A DNA stretch of 64,000 nt from Cylindrotheca closterium (GCA_933822405.4 CAKOGP040001758.1:1-64000); one strand, 5' to 3'; numbered from the stretch's first letter, positions 33,491 to 45,108 are shown. Notes: generated by a model not told the origin, from the letters alone. Made by a program: numbers and translations.

Positions 33491-33801
33491 CTTCCGATGA
33501 CGGCTCATCGTCAGATGATTCTGCGTCCATGTCTAGCAGCGAGACGAGTTCCGTTTCGAATACCCTCCCAGAAGGAGAACCATTGGAGACAGTGATATCA
33601 ATAAGTATTACCAAGACAGGGTCGTCCACGGAAACACAAGAGTCATTCATAAGTCAGCACACTCGTACTGCACTGGGCAATATTAAGCTTGACCTGGAAG
33701 ATAACGAAAGTCCGGCCTGCGTCATGGATAGAGGTCTATCAACGCTGATGCAGACCTCATTGGTGGCGCAGACCGCAGATCTATTAGATGCCGAAGACTG
33801 A
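32398..33801 (+). CDS. Cyclin (diatom-type, cyclin box N-terminal domain)
   Basis: Single exon, 467 aa from the first ATG; a non-ATG frame opens 24 bp earlier. The cyclin box occupies about residues 60-210, with RKRMIEWCLAMVG, then a helix with ERAINLIDRF, then YQRAVITALYIMIKCHEE (counterpart of the KLQLVAVTCLLIASKYEE helix), and LLNELQWEINPPTSFEYIAHFL, the usual fifth helix. A second hydrophobic region follows. The C-terminus is low-complexity with a run of Asp (GAT repeats at about 33463-33488) and Ser. It would partner a cyclin-dependent kinase in cell-cycle control or nutrient response. The exact cyclin class cannot be fixed by eye. Confidence 0.85.
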
Positions 33802-34051
33802 TAACTGAATTGTTCAGGTGTGGGTTGTGCTCAATTGAACTCTTCAATTGGACATGAACTCTTTTAATTGGTTAAGCCGACAATTTCATAAAACAAATTG
33901 TAAAAAAATAAAAGTTTGACAGAGTAGTACAAATACAAGTAGTACCTCTAGTGTATGCATCTATGATTCTATTTCGGATACAAATATAGATGATGATGAT
34001 TCGCCGAGCTGGCCTCGCAAGACATGAAACAGCCCTTATATTTCGTCCCGC

Positions 34052-36161
34052 TTACAAGTCATGCAAGTCATTCCAATCATCATATACGTCTCCCGTGTCC
34101 ATGGAACTGTTGCTGTGCACAGTCTTCGATATTTGCCCCGTATCGCGACTCGTCCTTACTTCTCTGCTGTTGGTAAGCTGCCGCTGTTGCTCCATCCCAA
34201 GGTCTGCCGTGCCATTCGACACGGACTTGCGATGAAGTTCAAAGAAGTTGTCCATTTGTGTCATCATGTCCAATTTCATATTTTGCATTTGCGTTGTCAT
34301 CTCGCGCTTCATTGACAGGTATTTGAGATTTAACTCGGATTCCACAAAAGAATTGTCATCAAAACGTTTGCCTTTGCCCAACGCGGCGGCGGCCTTTCGC
34401 TTTCTTTTTCTCCGATAAGCCGAATAGATTGCTAACAGAATCGAAAGACCAGTACCCACAGCATGTATCAGGAAGATGCCCGCCATACCAGAAATTGTAA
34501 GAGCCTCGTCATTTCCACTTCCATTTCCCGATACAGCGGAAGTAGCAGATGGTACTCTTGAAATCAGCTTGCGGCGGTTCTTGAGATTAGCGGGTGGCGG
34601 TCGTGGCGGTCGTGATGTTGGCAATTTGGATGCAGTCCCGGCTGAGGTGTCTTTTCCATCCATCTCTACCATTCGTCGACGAATGCCCATCAATTGATCC
34701 TGTTCGTCAGTGCAAGTATCCTCCTCAATGTTATCCAAATAATTTTTCCAGTACTTGGTCATGTTTCCATCTACATCGATGCTATTCAGATGAATGTTCA
34801 GCACGTAAGCCAGCACAGAATCGCAGTTCAACGGATCAAATTCGATGGCGAAACTTGCTGCACTTGAATGCAGTTCCATTCCAGCTTGGACCAAGTTGCA
34901 TCCGTATTGCTGTTGACTCCCGAAAATTTCATACTCTTGTCTGGTTCCGAGCAATATATCGCACCCCCCACTCTGCAAGTTTTCATACATAAGTTGTGGG
35001 GTCAATGTCCCAATAAACTTGTCATAGGTAATTGATTCTGGAATTAATGAGTGCATGATGCTTTGACTAGCACTCCCCTCGTGAATGCAAATCCAAAGGT
35101 CATTGTCCATAGCAGACTCGATACTATTAACGGGACTAGCCAAGGCGTTTTCGACCAACAGACTGGCGAGATTAGCAGTGTATGTGGCACCAACAAGCAT
35201 GGACCAAAAGGCAAAGGAGGAGAGAAAGACTCGGCCAGCTCCAGTTTTGGGGCTGGGAAAAACAAAGTGCTGCGAAATGGCCAAGTTGCTAAAGTACAAT
35301 TGATCGCCCAACCACCACGCATAAGAACGACCACCCCTTCGGCCCTCAAAGCTTTCAATGACCATTGAAGATACAGCACTGAAGAAAAGAGTGAAAGCAA
35401 TGGCCATCCAAACGTATCCATCAAACGGTGCCGCAAATCCCAGCCAATTGAGATCCGTCTGGTCCCCCTGATCCACCAAGATCAAGCCGGCGTCAAACCA
35501 GGAATGCAAAAACACAGTTTCATTTTCCAGTCGCTCCGTAGTCAGGATCCTAGAACGCCAATCCAATTAACAGCGGAGGTGCAAAACAATGTCAGGTTTC
35601 GAGTTCCATATGATTCATTCATTCATTCACCGAATCTTCCAATTCAGCTACGTACCACTTGTCGACACTCAGATCAAAAGTGGATATCGTCCAATTCAAC
35701 ATTCGATCCCATTTGCCATCTCCTTCACCCACCAAAGCGTTGACCGTATTGGTATCGTATGCGACAAAGGAATTTCTCCAAGAAAATCCACCTCTTCTCC
35801 CCAGTTCATCCAACATGGTGGCAATCATTCCTCTTGGGTTTGACGGTGAGAGTGGTTCGTCAGGCTTGTATATGAAGAAATCAAAGCCAGGCCCATACTG
35901 GATGGCGATGGATAGGTTGCGGCCCTTCAAGGCGTCTAACAGCGGCATTGAATTGTCGCGTACCACATCGCAAAAGTCTGTTTCCTGGATTTGTCCGACA
36001 CCTGGACCCACAAATATGCCTTCAGGCACTGTTTCCCAATCAATGTAACCGTCGACTGATGATGGTGATTGTAGTATACATGACAGGAGAAGCAACGATG
36101 AAGCAACACGGAAGACTGAAGCTATCATTTTCCCGCTATGATAATTCGTTTCTCCTATCAT
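34052..36161 (-). CDS. Ionotropic glutamate receptor-like channel, copy 3
   Basis: Exon 1 36161-35656 and exon 2 35549-34052, with a 106-bp intron at the same position and phase as copies 1 and 2; 667 aa. A signal peptide probably starts at the internal Met near 36128 (MIASVFRVASSLLLL). S1 has GPGFDFFIYKPDEPL, then ILTTERLENETVFLHSWFD, channel helices with ATYTANLASLLV, S2 with IHEGSAS, and EFDPLNCDSVLAYVLNIHL. A final helix and a Lys/Arg-rich juxtamembrane stretch (RRKRKRKAA) precede a coiled-coil tail. It is clearly more diverged than copies 1 and 2 are from each other, so it represents an older duplication. Confidence 0.87.
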
Positions 36162-37728
36162 ATATTCTCAAGGTTTTTGACAAAATTATGATCAAGTCTT
36201 TAGATGATCGTTTCGAATCCACGCCGGAGAAACAGTTGCAGTCTCTCGTCGACGCTTCGTTCTTTGTTTCAAGTTTGGGTTCAATGATGAAGGTTCCTGA
36301 TAGTTTGAAGTTGATCACGCACGATCGGAATACTGCGTAGAACGTGTATACTCAGCGATTTGTCCCTACCGGTATTCAGCAACCGGCAACTGAAAATTCG
36401 GGGGAGAGGCATGGTGGAGACAAGAGGAGGAACGGCCGGGAAATAGAAATTTAGCATACAATTCTTGGGAGTAAATATTGATTTTCCCGGCCGTCCCAGT
36501 CTAGACTATATTGTATTATATCCCCCGCGGGGGGAGAGAAAAGAAGGGGAAAGGAAGAGGAAAAGGAAAACGAAAGAAAAAGGAAAACGAAAGAAAAAAC
36601 GAAAAGAGAAGAAAAGAAGGGAAAGGAATAGGAACGCAATAAGGAGATCTACTACACAGCACTGGCGCCCCATGTCTGCATAGCGTCGGAAGGTGATATA
36701 CTCTATGATCCTGGCTATCGCCAGGATTTAGAGCGATCTTGAACGAGGTAACAATCAATGAGTGTTGACGAGGATGTGATGATCGATGCGCCTGAATTCA
36801 TTGAAATGATGCTCAGGCACCTCGAATAATAGCGTTGTCCATATATTCACATTGCAGAGACTCAATCGAAAATTGGAGGCACATCATAATGTGAATTTTG
36901 ATATCTCGAATACCTCAAGATGCGGAGCATACCGTCATACATGACAGAAACCTGATTTGAGTTGACAACAAACCTTGAAAGTAAGGTGAATCAGGGCATG
37001 AACGAAAACGCGACTCCGCCAGCTGAAAATGTCATTTGTGCGAGGCTTGTGACAAAGAAGCGGCATTGGGTTTGATTCGCAGATTATCTCATTCTTGCGA
37101 TGGGCTCAATATTTGGAGAACAAAGAAAGATGAGGAAGGGCCAACAAAGAAAGCTGTAATTCATCCAAAAGAGACTGCATAGGTATAGGACGGTTGAAGA
37201 CATCCAACAATCAACAGGTCCTGTAAGATCCAAAGCGAAAACACAGTCAAAACATTACCTGGCCTGTGCCCGCCGTACACATGATAGTACTGTATACATA
37301 CTGACGGCACCATGCGAGCCATGACTGCACTTATAACAGTCCCAATTTGAGAAAGGTTGAGAAAGGCAAAAGGAGAATGTCTGCCTTTTGTACCGGTGTT
37401 ACAACTTTACTGGTAAAGATGTAAAATTGGAATTAAAATGCAAAAGAATAAACCAATTCGCAAAAGAATACAACACCTGGGATTCCAACGTGGTCCCCCA
37501 CCGTAGTACTAACCAGGCCCGAACATGCTTAACTTCGCTGAGCGGACGGGAAGCGGTGCTGTCATGTTGGTATGGTCGTATCCAACAAACAACGCTTCAA
37601 TTCGCTTACAAAAACCCACCGCTTATTATTCTCGTCGAAGAGGTACTACCGATGCGGATGCCAACATGCGTCGCATCGCAGTTTCCATTCGCACCCATCC
37701 TCCTCCATCATCACAGGCACCACGTCTT
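36162..37728. other. Long intergenic region with purine tract
   Basis: About 1.6 kb. A nearly pure A/G tract runs from about 36529 to 36640 (GAAAAGGAAAA-type units). TACCGGTA-like palindromes occur near 36368 and 37392. The plus frame upstream of the next gene to 37525 lacks family similarity and is not included in the gene. Confidence 0.45.
36529..36640. repeat. Polypurine tract
   Basis: About 110 bases composed almost only of A and G on the plus strand, with imperfect GAAAAGGAAAACGAAAG-like units. It could form unusual DNA structure; no function is claimed. Confidence 0.8.
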
Positions 37729-39549
37729 ATGAGCGTATTCGACCAGCAACGCGTCAGTAACAATACAGCGAGCTGCTTTGGTTTTTGCTTCAGCCCAGAG
37801 GACCCGAACCACGATGTTTTCACGCAGCAAAAGAACAGCCAGCATAAGGTGACAAGGGACGAGGAGAGAAAGAAGAAAGAGGTGGATGACCATTTCACAG
37901 CTGCTTTTAACAAGCTCACGTTTGAGGAGCGACAACGTCAGCAAGAAGTCCTGCATGGAGTGGATGAACAGATTGCGGAAGAAGCAACGTTCATCCACTC
38001 GACTCTTCAAGAACTTGATAATCATCTCAAGAGAATCAAACAAGGAAGTGCTTATGAAATGGCGGAACGATTGGATCCTGAATATGTGAGTGCACGAGCA
38101 TTCCGAGTGATGTTTCTTCGAGGCAACAAGTACGACGCGAGAATATCAGCGTCCCAAATGCTTCGTTTTTTCGAGGTGAAGCAGAAGCTCTTTGGAGTGG
38201 AAAAGATGGTCAAAGACATTACGCTGGAAGACCTGGATGAGGATGACCGAGCATCGTTGCGCTCTGGATGGCTTCAGCTTCACGGGAAAGATAGATCTGG
38301 AAGGTATGACAAAATCATCGGCGTGGGACCATGCAAATCACCTTCATGAATGATACTCACGATCACGAGTCGTTTTAGATTGATATTCGTTCAATATCCA
38401 GGGCTTAGACTCTTCAAGAATCTAATAAATGAATTGAGAGGGAAATTCTACTTCATAATGAGGCTGGCACAGTCGGAAGAAGCGCAATTAAAGGGAATAG
38501 TGGGTGTTATCTACGCTGTAGAAGAGTTGAGAGACAGCACAGGTGGAATTGGATTTGTCGAGAATACCCAGGTCTCTCTTGCAATTCCAGTTTACGTCGC
38601 CGGATTTCACACCTGCTGTAGCGATGTGCGCGAGTATGCGCTTTTTAGCCTGGTAGTGAAGGTATACAATGCTTGATGTTCTGTTTTTCTGAAACGCTAT
38701 CGACAAGAACTCACTTATTTTAAATAACCCAACTTGCAGGTATTACCCGCAAAATTGATCTCAAGAAATCGCATTCACTGCGGGTCGCATCTCGAATGTC
38801 AATATCGCCTATGTTCCTTTGGAATATCAAGGCTGCAAATCAACGCACTCAATCGAGGTCTCCTCATGCAGTCTTATCTTTTCGGGGGAGATGGGGCTAA
38901 CCTTCCTAACTCCACATCATCGATGGCCATACAACCAAACGCCAACGATGTTCTGTACACCGGCAACAAAACAAGCAACAACCCTGGAAACCATTACCTG
39001 AGAAATCTTGTCATAGAATTGTGGCAAGTATACGATTCTGCGTCAAACGAGAAAAAGCGAGTCGTTGTAGATGAAATGGTCGAAAAGATTAACAGCACTG
39101 GAGGGCGATTTCTAAGAACTACCAGTGATGAAGAACCATACTGGGTTGAATCTCCCATCGAGGAAGTACGAATAAAGGTCGCTCAGATGTTCCGCAATCA
39201 GAAGCGAGCAATAAAACGAGTATCGTCGCGTCAGATGAACGTCATCGATGGTACTCCTATTGCAGGCAGCCCACTCCCATCTGATGTGGTGTTTGGCAAG
39301 TCACACAATACTCGAGGGAAGGAGTATATGCACCATCAAATTCGGGAACGATCCGAAGAATACAATGCCTTGGACCGCGGAACGAAAGCAACTGTAGTCG
39401 TCGCTGTCATGGAAACAATCAAAGGAAAAGGTGGCCGCTTCCTGCAACCAATACCATACAGTGACGGTTTTTTGGAAGTGTCAGATGAGAAAGCTCGGGA
39501 GCGGATATCCAAGTATTTCCGAAACTATCGACGTATACGACACAAATAA
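37729..39549 (+). CDS. CRAL-TRIO-like protein with two DUF6824 domains
   Basis: Exons 37729-38303, 38379-38661 and 38740-39549, with introns of 75 and 78 bp; 555 aa. Order: charged N-terminus, helical block LTFEERQRQQEVLHGVDEQ to FRVMFLRGNKYDA (CRAL-TRIO N-terminal-like), a central region resembling a lipid-binding domain (YPGLRLFKNL, GFVENTQVSLAIPVY, GSHLECQYRL), then two DUF6824 repeats. These start NDVLYTGNKTSNNPGN and SDVVFGKSHNTRGKE; each has a GGRFL block and a basic end (MFRNQKR, YFRNYRR). DUF6824 is common in diatoms and has no known biochemical function. Start chosen by match with MSVFDQQ in the next gene. The first intron is absent from that paralogue. Confidence 0.78.
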
Positions 39550-40028
39550 GATAGTCTCTGGAGCAGATAGTAGTATCAGGGGGGCCCTACAGCAAAATTT
39601 GGAATTATTTTCGCTCATGCTGGTTATATGGAAATATTGGCAAGAAATTATGAGAGTTGGACTACCTGCGCTCATGCTGGTTATATGGAAATATTGGCAA
39701 GAAATTATGAGAGTTGGACTACCTGTAATTGGATGTAGTAGTGTAAATTATTTTAGTACCGGTAGCCATGACCGAGAGGGGACTTTTATTCATTTCAAAT
39801 ACAATACCGATGCTATGTGACGACTTCAGACTATAATATGGTACCTGGTACTGAGTACAGTATTCGTCCGTCAGTTGTCGTCCGTGGGTGATTGATAACA
39901 TGGCGGCGAAATAAACACTTATTGCACTACGCCACGCAGAACAGGACCATCGCCTACCATCACTCACTGTAAACTTCGCTTTCTGTTGTTTGGGTGTCAC
40001 TATCGGCGAGCGAGACCACATATATACC
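39550..40028. other. Intergenic with a 57-bp tandem repeat
   Basis: Spacer of about 480 bp between tandem paralogues. Apart from the repeat listed next, only short frames without recognisable content are present. Confidence 0.45.
39612..39725. repeat. 57-bp direct tandem repeat, 2 exact copies
   Basis: The unit starts CGCTCATGCTGGTTATATGG and ends GGACTACCTG; copy 1 is 39612-39668 and copy 2 is 39669-39725, with no mismatch seen. It lies just downstream of the DUF6824 gene stop codon, probably in its 3' UTR. Confidence 0.95.
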
Positions 40029-41448
40029 ATGAGCGTATTTGATCAGCAGCTGAGCAGCACGACGGGTTGCTTTGGCTTTGGCTACAGCTCAGAGGACCCT
40101 GATTATGTCAGCTTGACGCAGCAGATGAATCGCCGCCAAGACACTACGTTGTCCAGAGAAGATGAGAAAAAGAAAAAGGAGGTCGATGATTTGTTGTCAG
40201 ACGCAATGAATGAACTCACTTTTGAGGAGCGACAACGTCAGCAAGAAGTTCTTCATGGAGTGGATGAAAAAATTGCGGAAGAAGCAACTTTTATCCACTC
40301 GACCCTCCATGAGCTTGATAATCATCTCGTGAGAATCAAACGAGGCAGTGCTTATGAAATGGCCGAACGAATGGATGCTGCATATGTCAGTGCTTGGCCA
40401 TTCCGAGTGATGTTTCTCAGGAGCAATCAGTACGATACGAGGGCTACCGCAGATCAGTTGCTTCGTTTTTTCGAAGTAAAAAAGAAGCTCTTTGGTGCGG
40501 AAAAGATGGTGAAAGATATTACGCTGGAAGACCTGAATGAGGATGACCGAACATCTTTGAGCTCAGGGTGGCTTCAACTCCTTGGAAAAGACAGGTCCAA
40601 TAGAGTAGTCTGCTGTCAATTTCCAGGTCATAGAACATTCAAGGATCTGCGGAATGAACTAAGGGCGAAGTTTTACTTCATGATGACATTGTTAAAGAAC
40701 AAAGAAACCCAGCTAAGGGGAGTTGTACATGTTCTGTACGCTATCGAGGAATTCAAGGACAGGACGAACGGGATGGGATTTGTTGAGAATGTACAGGTTG
40801 CTCTTGCAATTCCAGTTCATAACGCCTCAGTTCATTTATGCTCTTCTGATGTGGGACAGTATGCAACTTGCTACATGGCTGTGAAGGTAAGATCGTCTGT
40901 TTATTTCTTTAACGATACCAGCGAACACTAATACTGTAACTATCGTTGCAACTCCAATATAGGTGATGCCCGCAAAGTTGCGTTCAAGATTAAAAGTCCA
41001 CTTTGGATCGCATCTCGAGTGTCAGTATCGCCTATCTACATACGGAATCTCTATGCAACTTCATTCAAGCGGCCAAATGATGAATATGGATCATCGCAAA
41101 CAATTGTTCCCTCAAGCCATGCCCGTTACCAGTATTGGGTCCCAGTCATCATCACTGATCACGCAACCAAGCGCGAATGATGTCATATATACTGGAGCTG
41201 GAAAAAGCAACAATGCGGGGAACCAACATCTCAGAACGCTAGTTCTGAAATATTCACCAGCATATGATGCTGGAAACAATGAGACGAAGCGAAATGGTAT
41301 AAATGCCATTATTGATGAGATTGAAAGGAATGGCGGTCGCTTTTTGCAATATGCAAATGAGGAAGAATCAGTTTGGGGTCCAGTTCCAAAGGAGGAGGTC
41401 CGACTTAAGATAGCCCAAATGTTCCGAAACCGGAGACGTAGAAGATAA
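40029..41448 (+). CDS. CRAL-TRIO-like protein with one DUF6824 domain
   Basis: Exons 40029-40886 and 40963-41448, with a 76-bp intron; 447 aa. It aligns with the preceding gene from MSVFDQQ onward: helical block LTFEERQRQQEVLHGVDEK to FRVMFLRSNQYDT, a central region (FPGHRTFKDLRNELRAKFYF, GFVENVQVALAIPV, GSHLECQYRL) and one DUF6824 domain (NDVIYTGAGKSNNAGN, GGRFLQ, MFRNRRRRR). The second DUF6824 of the neighbour is missing. The intron before MPAKL is shared; the neighbour's first intron is not present and the coding sequence is continuous there. Exon 1 is 858 bp, equal to the neighbour's first two exons combined, so the only difference is the intron. Confidence 0.78.
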
Positions 41449-41759
41449 GCTGCACGCGGAATAAGATGTTACTAGATTATATCTACCGATAGACCGCATT
41501 GAATTGGTATTTGGTTTTTTTACATTACCAGACAGTACTGTAGGAGCAAGGATGGGGTAGTAGGTACATGGATAGCGTTAAAGTATTGACTTCGTTTGAT
41601 TTTCAATTTGCGATGAATCGGCAAATTGGATACACGGCGAAGTGGAGAATATGGAGAGCGTCGCACACCTCTGACACATATTGAAAATGCTGGCATATCA
41701 TCGCCATCATCAATCATCACCCTCGTTATAGTATTAGGTAAAACGCCGCATCGATAAAA
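41449..41759. other. Intergenic
   Basis: About 310 bp between two plus-strand genes. Nothing recognisable. Confidence 0.4.
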
Positions 41760-42692
41760 ATGACGCAGCCTCCTCCATTTTTTCATAAGCTAGCGTCAAG
41801 AACCATGCGGAGTCGGCGGCAGATGAACAGAACACAATTTGGATGCCAAAGCAACCCTTCGCTTCATTACTTTTTCCTAATTGTCTTCAGTCATTGTTGT
41901 GTTATCCTTCTTTCATCACCTGTCACGGCCTTGATCGCCATTCCGCCTTCGCCGACATCTGGTGGGCGATCAGCAGTGAAGATAAGATCCCGACAAAATT
42001 CATCATCAAGCAGCGAACTGTGTTCGACTCTTTCCTTCTCGGGAGATGCCAGCTGCACTCTGGAAATGAAAGATGCGTCGGTGGAATCAGTATCCGATTT
42101 TTTGCAGTCTCCTAGCAGTGACATATATCTGCTTGGCACCAGCAATTGTTCCAAGCAAGATGAAGAAAATACAGGTCGTAGCAAGCAGGAGAAGAAGACG
42201 AAGGAAGATGGCGAAAGCCAACTTTGGGAATGCAAGCAACCCGTCGTGGATTTCATGGGCCTGACGCTACAACCGGTCTTTGTGAATAAAGTACTTCGGG
42301 CATCTCAAGGCCGCGTTGTAGTATCCATTGAAGATGCAAGAACCGATATTGTGAAAGCATCTAAAAGTCCCGGAAGCCGAGCAGTCACCTCGATATTGGA
42401 ATCATCCACCTTTAAAGGTGAAAGTGTCTTTAGTGTTCAATCTCCACATGATGGCGAGGATAATTTGGATGAAAGCTGTACAATATCCATCGAGTTGCGA
42501 TTGACATTGCTTATCCCGTTACCTTCGTATATGCCAGTACCTCCAGGGTTCAATGCATTGGGCAGTGCCATTGTCCGTCGGACAGGCAAATCACGAACGA
42601 AGAAACTACTTCGTCGCTTGCGTGAGGCATACTACGAAGACTGCGAAGAGAAAAGCCAAAATCCGACTTCAAATAAGTCTGTTTCAGACTAG
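41760..42692 (+). CDS. DUF1997-like protein, copy 1
   Basis: Single exon, 310 aa. A basic N-terminus and a hydrophobic segment (YFFLIVFSHCCVILLSSPVTAL) suggest a signal or targeting presequence. The body carries blocks shared with the gene at 50196: VSDFLQSPSSDIYLLGT, ECKQPVVDFMGLTLQP, TFKGESVFSV and IPLPSYMPVPPGFNALGSAIVRR with a basic end. The pattern (a DFL/YLLG start and a final PPG helix ending in a basic segment) recalls DUF1997, a family of cyanobacterial and plastid proteins with a SRPBCC-like fold, but the assignment is tentative. No biochemical role is claimed. Confidence 0.65.
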   Translation: MTQPPPFFHKLASRTMRSRRQMNRTQFGCQSNPSLHYFFLIVFSHCCVILLSSPVTALIAIPPSPTSGGRSAVKIRSRQNSSSSSELCSTLSFSGDASCTLEMKDASVESVSDFLQSPSSDIYLLGTSNCSKQDEENTGRSKQEKKTKEDGESQLWECKQPVVDFMGLTLQPVFVNKVLRASQGRVVVSIEDARTDIVKASKSPGSRAVTSILESSTFKGESVFSVQSPHDGEDNLDESCTISIELRLTLLIPLPSYMPVPPGFNALGSAIVRRTGKSRTKKLLRRLREAYYEDCEEKSQNPTSNKSVSD

Positions 42693-43167
42693 CTAGAATT
42701 AGTTGAAGCGAGAAAGGCAAGAACAAGAACTCGCTCCCAAAGGCGAACGAAAATGTACTGGGAGTAGAACATACCTGACAGTGAAACCTAGATGGTTCTT
42801 GCGGTTTGGAAGAACTAGCTTATGCCAACTACTGTAGAAGAGTGAAAGCTAATCGGGGTATCGGTGATGTCGTTGGAGGTCATGCACACTGCTGCTTGGC
42901 TCGCCAATGTTGCTTCTTCGGCAGACAAGTGCAATTAAGCAGTGAGGAGCTTTCTACATTTGGATGCAGCGATTTGTTCAGATGCGTCTAGTACCGGTAC
43001 AAGGACCAGCGGGCAATAGATCTCATATTTAGTACTCACCCTTGTGTTACAATCTGACGACATAGGTAAATTCAAATATGCATTATAAATTATAAAGTTG
43101 CTTTTGTAGGATACAATGAAAGTTGAGAAAGAAATCTTCAGTGGAAACTACTCCCAGCGCACAAGGT
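42693..43167. other. Intergenic
   Basis: About 475 bp between convergent genes (DUF1997-like, plus; LRR protein, minus). It has a GTACCGGTAC palindrome near 42991. No gene. Confidence 0.4.
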
Positions 43168-45108
43168 CTAAAAATCCGGACAGTCGGGGCCACAGCATGT
43201 GCAACAATCTCCCTGACCACAGTCAACATTACCAAGACCGTCACAGTCGGCCTGCAAGTATGTCAATCTGCCAAAAGGAAATCGTTCTTCACAAATTGCT
43301 GAAGGCATTGCACCATTCAAATTATTCCCTTGCAAATGCAACCGTTCCAAATTACCTAAATTCGCAAACTCTTGCGGAATAAGACCAGTCAGATCGTTGT
43401 TGCTCATCCACGCCTGTCGCAGCATTTGGAGGTTGCCCACGGTCGACGGGATTGTCCCAGAGATTTGACACAGGGTGAATGACAAGGATTCCATCGAAAC
43501 AAGGTTTTCAATCGTCGTCGGAATTGTTCCAGTAATGGCATTTTGGTCAATCCATATCTCTTCCATGCCAGTCAAGTCGCCAATGAAATCCAAGTTACCT
43601 TTAATGTTTGTAAACTCGGCATACAAGAACTTCAAATTTGGCAATTGAACCAAATCATTGGGCAAGGCACTGTTGTATTCATTTCCTCCCATTGCCAAAA
43701 ATTCCAAATTCTGCAGAGGTTGAAATACACCAGGCTTGAGTTCGCCATACCACAGCATGTAACTAACATCCAAGTCAACGAGACTTGTCATGGCACCCAA
43801 TTGGGGTGGAATCCCATCGTAGGACAAATAATTGAATCCCAATTTCAATATCTGTACATTGGTCAGGTAATTGAAAAAGTTGTATTCCCCGTATCCAATA
43901 TTGGCCAAATAATTCTCTCGGACGTCCATGTACCGCAAGGAATCTTTCAGCAAACCAATTTCGTTGGGAATTTTTCCACTCAGCAGATTGTCATTCATGA
44001 CAATGGCTTCCACCAATCCATCTTGGTTGCAACCAATTCCGAACCATTCCGAACAGACTGTGGAAGCTGAGGATAACCAGCCGTCCTCATCGAACCATCC
44101 TGGTAGTTGGGTAGTACCCGCCGGCAAGTTGGGCAACCAGAATTCATCCGTCGCCAAGTTGGCCACTCCATTGGTGTTGTAATACCAACAGGCCAATGCG
44201 TACAATTGTTTGGCTTCTTGTTCCAAGGACAGATTGACCAATCTTGACCCTTGTCGTGCTGATACATCTATATGTGGATTGGATGGAACTTGTTGCGTCA
44301 TGAGCCAAGACAAGGCTTTGGATTGGTAACTCTCGGGATCTTGGAACTCATCACCTCCTTCAAATGCAATAGTAAGAATGTAGTCACGGATTGGATCGGG
44401 GGAGAAGGATGGTTGCGCCGATGGCTCTGCCACTGGCAAATTGGTGGGACTCGCAGTTGGGATTCCATTGTTGGCGGTTGGGGTTGGTGTCGTCACCGTG
44501 ACACTGCTGGGGAATGGTGTCGGAAGGCGGGTAGGTGTCTTGGTTGCTGGCACACCGTTCGAAGGGGCGGGTGTCATTTGAGGTGGATCCGTAGTGATGT
44601 CGTCATCTCCATCACCACCACCACCACCACCACCCAATCCACCAGGACTTCCTGCAACCGGTTTTCGGGTCACGATGGGAGCTGGTGATCGAGTGGGCGA
44701 GGGTGGCGACGAAGGTGCTGGTGCCAGAGGTGCAAGATTGGATTCTGAATTCAGGCAGGTGTCAGGTGAGAATCATCACATTCCAGTGTCATGTATGAAG
44801 CTACCATGACTAAATTCAATCAATAATACAAAGAACTCACCTTTAGAAGTATTCAATAAATATGTCGGAACCAGATAGGCTGCCATTCCAATAACAGCCA
44901 ACCAGATAAAGGCACAAAAGCAATACCATTTGGTCATTCCTTTGCCTTCCTTGTTGGTCATGCGTCTACTACTGAACGCGTAGTTTGCCTCCTCGTCATC
45001 CTCCGGAAAGTGCGGGCGCTTTTGTCCTTTCTTCTTCGGAGAGATATTATAGGTATGTTGCGCCAATGAAATCTCTTTGCCCTGAAATTCGTCAGAAGCT
45101 TCCGTCAT
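43168..45108 (-). CDS. Type II membrane leucine-rich-repeat protein
   Basis: Exon 1 45108-44841 and exon 2 44744-43168, with a 96-bp intron; 614 aa. A charged cytosolic head is followed by one transmembrane helix at about 62-82 (FIWLAVIGMAAYLVPTYLL), then a Pro/Ser/Thr-rich stalk with a Gly run (coded by a CAC/ACC repeat at about 44617-44632). The ectodomain has an LRR N-cap-like stretch (CSEWFGIGCNQDG), about nine plant-type LRRs (LSGKIPNEIG, ITGTIPTTIE, ISGTIPSTVG, LTGLIPQEF), and a Cys-rich end (CGQGDCCTCCGPDCPDF). There is no kinase domain. Diatoms encode many such proteins; roles in recognition or adhesion are inferred. The ATG at 45108 follows a GAATGAATG repeat and is preferred over the open frame upstream. 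Confidence 0.85.

Noticed and set aside
33444..33650. Ser-rich minus-strand frame opposite the cyclin tail
   Set aside because: It is the antisense of the Asp/Ser repeat and is low-complexity only.
37525..37728. Longer start for the first DUF6824 gene
   Set aside because: The upstream 68 codons have no counterpart in the paralogue, whose conserved region starts at MSVFDQQ. The first ATG of the conserved part is used.
39612..39725. CRISPR-like repeat
   Set aside because: It has only two directly adjoining copies with no spacers, in a eukaryotic genome. It is a simple tandem duplication.
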